NCBI GenBank assembly: GCA_030630245.1
Contig: DAOVNL010000027.1
Coordinates: forward strand, 1 to 8,267
Direction of reading: 5' to 3'
DNA from: Candidatus Omnitrophota bacterium
GTDB taxonomy: Bacteria; Omnitrophota; Gorgyraeia; B26-G9
DNA: 8,267 nucleotides
Below are positions 1-6,802 of this stretch, in pieces. Below the pieces are notes generated by a model. The model was given only the letters and a program-made list of their open reading frames with translations. It was not told where the DNA came from and searched no databases. The translations under genes and the position numbers were made by a program. Within the stretch, counting starts at the first letter, position 1. The number at the start of each line of letters is the position of its first letter.

Positions 1-605
1 GTTATTTTAAAATCATTATTTAAAAACGCGCAGGTTTCAGTTGTTACCGCTACAGCATCTTTGCGCTGCCCGAGCACAAGAGGAGTATATCCGTACCTGT
101 CACGTGCGGCGTAAACTCCGTCTTTATTAAGCAGTAAAAGCGAGCAGGAGCCTTCAATGCGCTCAAGCATTTTATCAATACCGTCAATCAGGGTATCCCC
201 CTGATTAATAAGTTTGGCAACAAGTTCAGTTTCATTAACTCCGCTTTTCCCGACTTCAGCAAAAGAAATTCCCTTTTCCAGAAGATCCTTTTCTATCTCC
301 TGTGAATTCTCGATAAAACCGTTAGTAACAATGCAGAAATGCCCGAATTTAGAATGCATATAAATAGGCTGGACATTAGCGGCGCTGATAACACCGATGC
401 CTTTATTGCCTTTCATCTTCTGGTATTCTTCAGAGAATTTTGACTTAAACTGCCCCTGGCTTATATTATGTATGCGCCTGTAAAAATCTTCTCCCAGGAC
501 AGCAAGTCCGCCGTATTCAGTGCCTAAATGAGAATGATAGTCAGTGCCATAAAATAAATCCTGCATACAGTTGCCTTTTGAAACAACCCCGAAAATACCG
601 CTCAT
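1..605 (-). CDS. PurF-like class II glutamine amidotransferase paralogue with Cys-to-Ser at the nucleophile position (3' end outside window)
   Basis: An open frame of 201 codons runs from an ATG at 605 down to the left edge without a stop; the C-terminal part, where a phosphoribosyltransferase domain would lie, is not visible. The start is supported by a GGAGG site 6 nt upstream. The protein is recognisably the N-terminal glutaminase (Ntn-hydrolase) fold of amidophosphoribosyltransferase. It opens MSGIFGVV (PurF: MCGVFGV) and shares NVQP (77-80), NG (95-96), EGS.SLLLLN (151-160), AARDRYGYTPL.LG (166-179) and TTETCAF (188-194) with the neighbouring PurF. Active-site positions differ: the nucleophile Cys2 is Ser2, the Arg of PurF's RYSTTG is missing (GVISAANVQP with a deletion of about 8 residues), the HNGN motif is TNGF, the HRG motif is HLG, and the Asp of TMDSE is Glu125. 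Inference: glutamine hydrolysis is lost or altered. It may be ammonia-dependent, regulatory, or act on something other than purine synthesis. It is not a frameshifted pseudogene, because the frame is clean and the fold motifs are retained. Confidence 0.85.
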   Translation of the reverse strand, partial: MSGIFGVVSKGNCMQDLFYGTDYHSHLGTEYGGLAVLGEDFYRRIHNISQGQFKSKFSEEYQKMKGNKGIGVISAANVQPIYMHSKFGHFCIVTNGFIENSQEIEKDLLEKGISFAEVGKSGVNETELVAKLINQGDTLIDGIDKMLERIEGSCSLLLLNKDGVYAARDRYGYTPLVLGQRKDAVAVTTETCAFLNNDFKI

Positions 606-623
606 TTTTAACCTCCGTTAAAA
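606..623 (-). promoter_or_regulatory. Shine-Dalgarno of the purF-like gene, in the loop of a small inverted repeat
   Basis: Reading the minus strand, UUUUAAC - GGAG - GUUAAAA lies directly before the AUG at 605. The two 7-base arms (617-623 and 606-612) are perfectly complementary, and the Shine-Dalgarno core GGAG (613-616) is the four-base loop. The full ribosome binding site TAACGGAGG (612-620) is 6 nt from the start codon and decides this start. The stem has only one G-C pair, so its stability is doubtful. The rest of the 54 bp gap (606-659) shows no terminator. Confidence 0.6.
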
Positions 624-659
624 TAAATGCGTTGCCTTATCATTGTTATCAAGTTAAAT

Positions 660-2177
660 TCACGAAACAAAAAGTCTTTTTGTGGAAAAGACAGCTTCGC
701 TTGTCAGATCCACTCCAAGTTTTCTCAATCCCGCCTCATCGCCTGAAGTAGGAATATGCGTTAGATGCATCTGGCAGCCATTAAGCTCTTTTAATTTTTC
801 CATTGCTGCCTGCGCGGTAGGATTGGTAGCAGCACTTATGCTTAAAGCGATCAAGGTTTCTTCAAGATCTAAGCTTACGGCCTTTTCATTTAAAATTTCT
901 TTGTTTAATACCTTTATTGAACTTATTATATTCGGCGACAATAAATGGATTTTATCCGGTATTCCGGCCAGTTGTTTTATTGTATTTAAAATAAGGCTTG
1001 AGGATGCATGCATCATAGGCGAATTCCTGCCGGTTATTATTGTCCCGTCATTGAGTTCTATTGCCGCCGCGCAAAAAACCCCCTCATAACCTTTATTCTT
1101 TTTTTCCGCCTCTTTTGCTTTATCCCTTGCAGGCAGAATGACCTTTCTGTCTTCCGGTTTTATATTGAGCTCTTTCATGATGAGCTCAACACGCTGTATT
1201 GTTTCCCTGTCCACAAAACCAAGCATATATTCACAAGAATAGCGAAAGTATCTTCTGATAACCTCCTGCTTTGCCGCCTCCTGAACAACAGCATCATCCA
1301 CTATACCGAATCCGGCGCGGTTAACCCCCATATCGGTAGGTGACTTATACATAAATTCTTTATGTGTTATTGTTTCAAGTATTCTCTTGAGTACCGGAAA
1401 GATCTCAACGTCACGGTTATAGTTGACTGTTGATTCATTGTATGCCTCAAGATGGAACGGATCGATAAGATTAAAATCCCTGATATCAGCGGTTGCCGCC
1501 TCATATGCTATATTAACCGGATGTTTAAGCGGGATATTCCATATCGGAAACGTCTCGAATTTTGCATAACCGCTTTTTATACCTTTTTTATAGTCATGGT
1601 AGAACTGAGAAAGACAAGTTGCAAGTTTCCCGCTTCCCGGCCCAGGGCCGGTCACGATCACCAGCGGATTTTTAGTTTTAATATATTCATTGGCACCGTA
1701 GCCTTCCTCACTTACGATCAAATCCACATCTGTAGGATAGCCTTTGGTGAATCTGTGCGTGTATACCTTTATATTTCTGCGTTCCAATTTATTTTTGAAA
1801 ATTTTTGCAGCAGGTTGATTATCGTAACGGGTTATAACGACAGCCCGGACATCCAGTTTCCAGCTTCTTATATCATCAATCAGCTTCATGACATCCACGT
1901 CATAGCTTATTCCGAAATCAGCCCGGACTTTTCTTCTTTCAATATCGCCGGCGTAAATACAAAGCATTATATCCGCCTTATCTTTTAATTTCTGCAGAAG
2001 CCTCATCTTCACATTAGGGTCGAACCCAGGCAGTACACGCGCGGCATGATAATCAAAAAGCAGCTTCCCTCCGAATTCAAGGTACAATTTGCCGTCAAAT
2101 TTTTCCACCCTTTCAAGAATAGCCGCTGTCTGTTCCTTCAAATATTTCTTATTATCAAAACCAATCTTATTGGCCAT
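660..2177 (-). CDS. UPF0371 / DUF1846 family protein, function unknown
   Basis: A full-length member (505 aa from the ATG at 2177) of the conserved DUF1846 family, whose members are about 500 aa. Recognisable segments, numbered from this [23 protein letters not shown] (31-50), [19 protein letters not shown] (73-93), ITRYDNQPA (115-123), [20 protein letters not shown] (140-161), a glycine-rich [15 protein letters not shown] (177-191), [17 protein letters not shown] (204-222), DPFHLEAY (239-246), [11 protein letters not shown] (277-287), a second domain with [14 protein letters not shown] (370-383), and SAATNPTAQ (448-456). GPGPGSGK resembles a phosphate-binding P-loop, but binding is not shown. 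There is no signal peptide or membrane segment, so the protein is probably cytoplasmic. An in-frame TTG at 2183 would add Met-Ile, but the AAGG ribosome site is only 3 nt from it and 9 nt from the ATG, so ATG is preferred. It sits 8 bp after purF and 54 bp before the purF-like gene, which suggests a link to nucleotide or amide-nitrogen metabolism. No biochemical function is assigned. Confidence 0.95.
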   Translation of the reverse strand: MANKIGFDNKKYLKEQTAAILERVEKFDGKLYLEFGGKLLFDYHAARVLPGFDPNVKMRLLQKLKDKADIMLCIYAGDIERRKVRADFGISYDVDVMKLIDDIRSWKLDVRAVVITRYDNQPAAKIFKNKLERRNIKVYTHRFTKGYPTDVDLIVSEEGYGANEYIKTKNPLVIVTGPGPGSGKLATCLSQFYHDYKKGIKSGYAKFETFPIWNIPLKHPVNIAYEAATADIRDFNLIDPFHLEAYNESTVNYNRDVEIFPVLKRILETITHKEFMYKSPTDMGVNRAGFGIVDDAVVQEAAKQEVIRRYFRYSCEYMLGFVDRETIQRVELIMKELNIKPEDRKVILPARDKAKEAEKKNKGYEGVFCAAAIELNDGTIITGRNSPMMHASSSLILNTIKQLAGIPDKIHLLSPNIISSIKVLNKEILNEKAVSLDLEETLIALSISAATNPTAQAAMEKLKELNGCQMHLTHIPTSGDEAGLRKLGVDLTSEAVFSTKRLFVS

Positions 2178-2183
2178 TATCAA

Positions 2184-3560
2184 TTACCTTTTCTTTTCAA
2201 GAATCTTTTTTGAAAATTTTTTAGGTTTTTCAGTCGGATATTTGCCGCTGAAACATGCCGTGCAAAATTCACAAGCAGGCAAAAGCATTGATTTTAGCAT
2301 TCCCTCTAAACTTAAATACTTTAAGCTGTCCAGCCCCATAAATTCTTTTATTTCTTTGACCGTATGCTTAGCAGCAATTAACTCTTTTTTTGTCGGAAAA
2401 TCAATGCCGTAAAAACAAGGCGATTTTATTGGCGGACAACTGATACGCATATGAATTTTTTTTGCACCAGTTTGGCGAATCGTTCGCACACGCGCGCGGC
2501 TGGTTGTGCCCCTAACGATAGAATCCTCTACAATTGCTAGACGTTTTCCTTTTATAACGTCCTTTATCGGATTAAGCTTTACGCGGACTTTGAAATCACG
2601 TATAAGTTGAGATGGCTGTATAAAGGTTCTGCCTACATAATGGTTACGTATCATTCCAATTTCAAACGGAAACTTCGATTTCTCGGCAAAACCAATCGCA
2701 GCATAACTTCCTGAATCAGGAATAGGCATTACCAGATCACATTCTACAGGCGATTCTTTTGCCAGTTGCGCTCCTAATCTTTTACGTGTAAGATAAACAT
2801 TTTTGCCGAAAATATTACTATCAGGACGTGAGAAATAAATATATTCAAAAATACAAAAAGAATGTTTCCTTTTGGGAAACGGCTTTATGGATTCAATTGT
2901 TTTATTCTGAATAAAAACAATCTCTCCGGGCTCTACTTCCCTTACATACTCTGCCTGTATAAGATCCAAGGCGCATGTTTCACTTGCCAGGACATAGGCC
3001 CCCTCAAGTTTTCCCAGGCACAAAGGCCTGAATCCATGCGGATCACGCGCTCCAATCAATACATTATCAAGCATCATTACCAAAGAGTAAGCTCCTTCCA
3101 AGGACTTAAGCGCTTCAATTACTTTTTGCTGATAATCTTTTATTTTTGATTGCGCCAGAAAATGGACAATTACTTCTGAGTCCATCGTTGTCTGAAAAAT
3201 AGAACCTTTCTCTTCCAAAGATTCTCGAAGTTCAATTGTATTAGTAAAATTGCCGTTATGAGCAATTGCAATATGCCCTCTTTTGTGATTTACCAGAAAA
3301 GGCTGAACATTCCTTTCAAGGCTTGATCCCGTTGTTGAATAGCGCACATGCCCAACAGCAATACTGCCGCGTAAAGAACGAAGAGAACCCTCGCCAAAAA
3401 TATCCCCAACCAGTCCCATACCCTGATGAGAACGGGTTCTTTTCCCATCATAAGTTACTATACCAGCGCTTTCCTCACCACGATGCTGCAAAGCATAAAG
3501 CCCCAGATACGTAAGCCTGGCCGCATCTTTATGACCGGTAACCCCAAACACACCGCACAT
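2184..3560 (-). CDS. purF: Amidophosphoribosyltransferase (glutamine PRPP amidotransferase), Fe-S type
   Basis: Catalyses the first committed step of purine synthesis: PRPP + glutamine + water to 5-phosphoribosylamine + glutamate + PPi. It is 458 aa, close to the usual size. Glutaminase domain (about 1-230): nucleophile Cys2 directly after Met1, HRGEESAG (26-33), Arg73 in HVRYSTTG, HNGN (101-104) and Asp127 in TTMDSEVI. Phosphoribosyltransferase domain (about 250-440): PIPDSG (279-284), YVGRTFIQPSQ (308-318) and the PRPP loop IVEDSIVRGTTS (343-354). Cys236 (SFCIFEY), Cys382 (PCFYGID), Cys433 and Cys436 (CTACFSGKYPTE) match the [4Fe-4S] ligand positions of the Bacillus-type enzyme; Cys375 and Cys430 are additional. 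Unlike B. subtilis PurF there is no propeptide, so only Met removal is needed to expose the Cys. The C-terminal tail is lysine-rich. The start codon shares one base with the stop of the upstream carB (TAATG), indicating translational coupling. All residues expected for activity are present. Confidence 0.97.
   Translation of the reverse strand: MCGVFGVTGHKDAARLTYLGLYALQHRGEESAGIVTYDGKRTRSHQGMGLVGDIFGEGSLRSLRGSIAVGHVRYSTTGSSLERNVQPFLVNHKRGHIAIAHNGNFTNTIELRESLEEKGSIFQTTMDSEVIVHFLAQSKIKDYQQKVIEALKSLEGAYSLVMMLDNVLIGARDPHGFRPLCLGKLEGAYVLASETCALDLIQAEYVREVEPGEIVFIQNKTIESIKPFPKRKHSFCIFEYIYFSRPDSNIFGKNVYLTRKRLGAQLAKESPVECDLVMPIPDSGSYAAIGFAEKSKFPFEIGMIRNHYVGRTFIQPSQLIRDFKVRVKLNPIKDVIKGKRLAIVEDSIVRGTTSRARVRTIRQTGAKKIHMRISCPPIKSPCFYGIDFPTKKELIAAKHTVKEIKEFMGLDSLKYLSLEGMLKSMLLPACEFCTACFSGKYPTEKPKKFSKKILEKKR
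2187..2190 (-). promoter_or_regulatory. Ribosome binding site of the DUF1846 gene
   Basis: AAGG (within AAAAGG on the minus strand) overlaps the last sense codons of purF. It is 9 nt from the ATG at 2177 but only 3 nt from the in-frame TTG at 2183, which favours the ATG start. Confidence 0.5.
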
Positions 3561-6500
3561 TATTTTTCCCTTTCCTGATTCTCTTTATAGTAACTCTGCA
3601 AAGCCTTAGGCGCAATGCTGGTTTTCTGCATTGCTTCTATACCTCTTACACTGGCAGATGCCGCGGCCATCGAAGTTATATAAGGAATCTTTTGCTGTAT
3701 AGCCATAATTCGAATATAGCTGTCGTCACTTTTCCCGCTCCGCCCTACCGGTGTATTTATAATAAGATTAATCTCTTTGTTTTTTAGCGCATCGACAATA
3801 TTAGGTCTTCCTTCATGCAGCTTTTTTATCGGAATACTGTCTGTACCATGATCTTGCAAATATTTACTTGTTCCTTTTGTAGCATACACCTTTAATCCTA
3901 ATTCAGCAATTTTGCGGGCAATAGGCAAAAGATTTTTCTTGTTTTTATCATCAACTGTCAAAAGCACTCCTCCTTCAATCGGCAGCCGCGCGCCCGCGGC
4001 TTCCTCTGCCTTATAAAAAGCAAGATCAAAAGATTCAGCAATCCCCATAACCTCACCTGTTGCTCTCATTTCAGGGCCGAGCAGCGGGTCAACTTCCGGA
4101 AACATGTTAAAAGGAAATACCGCTTCTTTAACACCTACATAAGAAATTTTTTTAGCCCTCAGCTGAGGGAAATCTTTGATCTTTTTTCCAAGCATCAATT
4201 GCGTTGCTATACGAGCAATAGGAATATCCATAATTTTAGAAACTATAGGTACAGTCCGCGAAGCTCTTGGATTTGCCTCTAAAATATATACTTTATCATC
4301 ACAAATCGCGTATTGAATATTCATCAATCCTTTAACTTTAAGCTCTTTGGCTATATCCTTTGTATATTTCTCTATAGTTTTAATATGCTTATCCTGTATC
4401 GAACAAGGAGGGATAGCACAGGCTGAATCTCCTGAGTGCACTCCGGCAAGTTCAATATGTTCCATAATCGCGGCAACAAATGTGTTTTCTCCGTCGCAAA
4501 GAGCATCAACTTCAGCTTCTATAGCATTTTCAAGAAAACGATCAATAAGCATCGGATACTCCGGGCTGACCTGTATGGCCTCCTCGGCATACTTGCACAG
4601 CATCAATTCATCGTAAACGATCTGCATGCCCCTGCCGCCTAAGACAAAAGAAGGTCTGACCATTAGAGGGTATCCGATATTATTTGCAATCTTAAGGGCT
4701 TCTTCTAAAGAACGTGCTGTACCGCTTTGCGGCTGAGGAACATTTAATTTGATCATCTTTTCTCTGAACTTTTCCCTATCTTCTGCCAGAGAGATACTTT
4801 CCGGTGTTGTTCCCAGGATATTAACCCCATTACTTTTAAGCTCCTGCGCGATATTCAAAGGGGTCTGTCCTCCAAACTGAACAATAACACCTTGCGGTTT
4901 TTCTTTTTCATATATCGAGAGAACTTCTTCAACCGTTAAAGGTTCAAAATATAATTTATTGGAAGTGTCATAATCAGTAGAAACAGTCTCCGGATTACAA
5001 TTGACCATAATTGACTCATATCCCGCGTCGCGTAAAGCAAATGCCGCATGCACGCAGGTATAATCAAATTCAATCCCCTGCCCGATACGGTTAGGCCCGC
5101 CGCCTAAAATCATGATTTTTTTATTTGTTGATACAGGCACCGAATCTTCCGCGTTATAAGTAGAATAATAATACGCGGCATTATTAACACCGCTGACAGG
5201 AACTGCCTCATAGCACTCTTGTACCCCGAGTTTTATACGCCTGTCTCTTACCTGCTTTTCTTCAATGCCAAAAAGATTTGCTATATATCTATCACCAAAC
5301 CCCCATTGCTTAGCTTTGATCAATTGTTCGTTACTCAATTTCTTCCAACCAGCCGTTATAATTTCCTCTTCCAGTTCAACAAGGTCTTTCATCTCCTTGA
5401 TAAAATAACTGTTTATATGCGTCATTTTATTTAACTCATCAACGCTCAAGTCTTTGCGCAATGCCTCATACATTATAAAGATGCGTTCACTTGAAGGATT
5501 AGCCAACTTTTCTTTCAACCTATCAAGCGGAAGAGATTTAAAATTTTTCGCTCCACCTATCCCATAGCGTTTAATCTCCAGCGATCTTATCGCTTTCTGA
5601 AAAGCCTCTTTAAAAGTTTTGCCGATGCTCATCACCTCACCTACTGCCTTCATCTGCGTACCAAGAATATCCAATGCTTGGGGAAATTTTTCAAAGGCCC
5701 AGCGCGCGAATTTTATAACCACATATTCTCCGCTGGGTTCATATTTCTCCAGCGTTCCTTCCCTCCAATAAGGGATCTCATCCATGGTCAAGCCAACGGC
5801 AAGTTTTGTTGATATACGGGCAATAGGAAAACCTGTTGCCTTTGATGCTAAAGCAGATGACCTGGAAGTTCTGGGGTTAATCTCAATAACTACCAGGCGG
5901 CCATCTTTAGGATTATGAGCAAATTGAACATTAGTCCCTCCGATAACTCCGATAGCATCAACTATCCTGTAAGAATAATCCTGCATGCGTTCCTGCAATT
6001 TTTTCGCTACAGTTAACATAGGAGCTGAACAAAAACTATCTCCGGTATGCACACCCATAGCATCGATGTTTTCAATAAAACATACCGTGATCTTCTGATT
6101 TTTAGAATCACGCACAACTTCCAGTTCCAGCTCTTCCCATCCAAAAACAGATTCTTCAACCAGCACCTGGTGTACAAGGCTCGCGTTAAGCCCGCGGCTG
6201 ACTATTGTTCTGAGCTCTTCTATGTTGTACGCAATTCCGCCGCCGGTTCCCCCCATTGTATACGCAGGACGCAATACAACCGGATAATTCATTTTTTCCG
6301 CAATCTTCTCTGCTTCCTCTACAGAATGACACGGTTCAGACAGCGGCATTTCAATACCGATCTTTCCCATTGTTTCTTTAAAAACAATCCTGTCTTCACC
6401 ACGCTCAATAGCATCCGCTTTCACTCCGATAATTTCCACATTATGTTTTTTTAATACTCCAGAGGAATAAAGTGAGGAGGTAAGATTAAGCCCTGTCTGG

Positions 6501-6775
6501 CCTCCTAAATTAGGCAGTAATGCGTCAGGTTTCTCGATTTCTATGATTTTTTCTAAACTTCGCGGAGTAAGCGGTTCAATATAAGTTTTATCCGCCATGC
6601 CAGGGTCAGTCATGATAGTAGCCGGATTAGAATTTACCAACACAACCTCATATCCTTCTTCTTTTAATGCTTTACAGGCTTGTGTTCCGGAATAATCAAA
6701 TTCGCATGCTTGACCGATAATGATCGGCCCTGAACCAATGATCAAAACTTTTTTAATATCCTCTCTGCGCGGCAT
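3560..6775 (-). CDS. carB: Carbamoyl-phosphate synthase large subunit, complete second copy (CarB2)
   Basis: Makes carbamoyl phosphate from bicarbonate, ammonia and two ATP for pyrimidine and arginine synthesis, normally with the glutaminase CarA. The 1071 aa match the usual length (E. coli 1073). Carboxyphosphate domain (1-400): IGQACEFDYSG (20-30), Arg129, RPAYTMGGTGGG (169-180), metal-site residues Gln284, Glu298, Asn300. Oligomerisation domain: about 401-550. Carbamoyl-phosphate domain (about 551-930): GGGPNRIGQGIEFDY (558-572), RPSFVLGGRG (707-716), metal-site Gln821, Glu833, Asn835. Allosteric MGS-like domain (about 931-1071): ATKGTS (965-970), KLHEGRP (985-991), INTPVGR (1006-1012). 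Counterparts of the E. coli ornithine-site residues Glu783, Asp791 and Glu892 are kept (Glu775, Asp783, Glu884). The effector-site Ser948 is Thr940 here and Thr1017 is Pro1009 (E. coli numbering from memory). The ATG has an AAAGGAGC site 8 nt upstream. It follows another carB by 27 bp, and its stop overlaps the purF start. No inactivating change is seen. Confidence 0.97.
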   Translation of the reverse strand: MPRREDIKKVLIIGSGPIIIGQACEFDYSGTQACKALKEEGYEVVLVNSNPATIMTDPGMADKTYIEPLTPRSLEKIIEIEKPDALLPNLGGQTGLNLTSSLYSSGVLKKHNVEIIGVKADAIERGEDRIVFKETMGKIGIEMPLSEPCHSVEEAEKIAEKMNYPVVLRPAYTMGGTGGGIAYNIEELRTIVSRGLNASLVHQVLVEESVFGWEELELEVVRDSKNQKITVCFIENIDAMGVHTGDSFCSAPMLTVAKKLQERMQDYSYRIVDAIGVIGGTNVQFAHNPKDGRLVVIEINPRTSRSSALASKATGFPIARISTKLAVGLTMDEIPYWREGTLEKYEPSGEYVVIKFARWAFEKFPQALDILGTQMKAVGEVMSIGKTFKEAFQKAIRSLEIKRYGIGGAKNFKSLPLDRLKEKLANPSSERIFIMYEALRKDLSVDELNKMTHINSYFIKEMKDLVELEEEIITAGWKKLSNEQLIKAKQWGFGDRYIANLFGIEEKQVRDRRIKLGVQECYEAVPVSGVNNAAYYYSTYNAEDSVPVSTNKKIMILGGGPNRIGQGIEFDYTCVHAAFALRDAGYESIMVNCNPETVSTDYDTSNKLYFEPLTVEEVLSIYEKEKPQGVIVQFGGQTPLNIAQELKSNGVNILGTTPESISLAEDREKFREKMIKLNVPQPQSGTARSLEEALKIANNIGYPLMVRPSFVLGGRGMQIVYDELMLCKYAEEAIQVSPEYPMLIDRFLENAIEAEVDALCDGENTFVAAIMEHIELAGVHSGDSACAIPPCSIQDKHIKTIEKYTKDIAKELKVKGLMNIQYAICDDKVYILEANPRASRTVPIVSKIMDIPIARIATQLMLGKKIKDFPQLRAKKISYVGVKEAVFPFNMFPEVDPLLGPEMRATGEVMGIAESFDLAFYKAEEAAGARLPIEGGVLLTVDDKNKKNLLPIARKIAELGLKVYATKGTSKYLQDHGTDSIPIKKLHEGRPNIVDALKNKEINLIINTPVGRSGKSDDSYIRIMAIQQKIPYITSMAAASASVRGIEAMQKTSIAPKALQSYYKENQEREK
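3569..3575 (-). promoter_or_regulatory. Ribosome binding site of purF inside the 3' end of carB
   Basis: GGAAAGG on the minus strand, 8 nt before the purF ATG (3560-3558), lies within the last codons of the complete carB. Together with the TAATG stop/start overlap it suggests that purF is translated mainly by ribosomes finishing carB. Confidence 0.5.
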
Positions 6776-6783
6776 AAGGTGAT

Positions 6784-6791
6784 GCTCCTTT
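6784..6791 (-). promoter_or_regulatory. Strong Shine-Dalgarno of the complete carB
   Basis: AAAGGAGC on the minus strand lies 8 nt before the ATG at 6775, inside the 27 bp gap between the two carB genes (6776-6802). It is the best ribosome site in the window after that of the purF-like gene. It shows that the second carB is translated from its own start and is not a continuation of the first. No promoter or terminator fits in the gap. Confidence 0.7.
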
Positions 6792-6802
6792 CCTGTCTAT
6801 CT

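Noticed and set aside
1..605. Left-edge gene as a decayed purF pseudogene
   Set aside because: The frame is open for 201 codons with a strong ribosome site and conserved structural motifs. The changes are concentrated at the glutaminase active site, which suggests altered function rather than random decay.
2181..2183. TTG at 2183 as the start of the DUF1846 gene
   Set aside because: It would leave only 3 nt to the AAGG ribosome site and adds just two residues. The ATG at 2177 has 9 nt spacing and a better codon.
2194..2222. Inverted repeat TTTTCAA / TTGAAAA followed by a T-run, resembling a terminator
   Set aside because: The T-run follows the stem only on the plus strand, where no gene exists to terminate. 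On the minus strand it lies within purF codons and is followed by A/G-rich sequence. The stem is A-T rich and likely reflects lysine and phenylalanine codons.
682..2412. Plus-strand open frames at 682-1089, 1008-1343, 1452-1988 and 2089-2412
   Set aside because: They lie antisense to DUF1846 and purF, show no recognisable motifs, and overlap frames whose family identity is certain.
3560..6775. Internal repeat within the complete carB (two similar halves)
   Set aside because: This is the ancestral internal duplication present in all CarB proteins, with two ATP-grasp units, and is not a new repeat.
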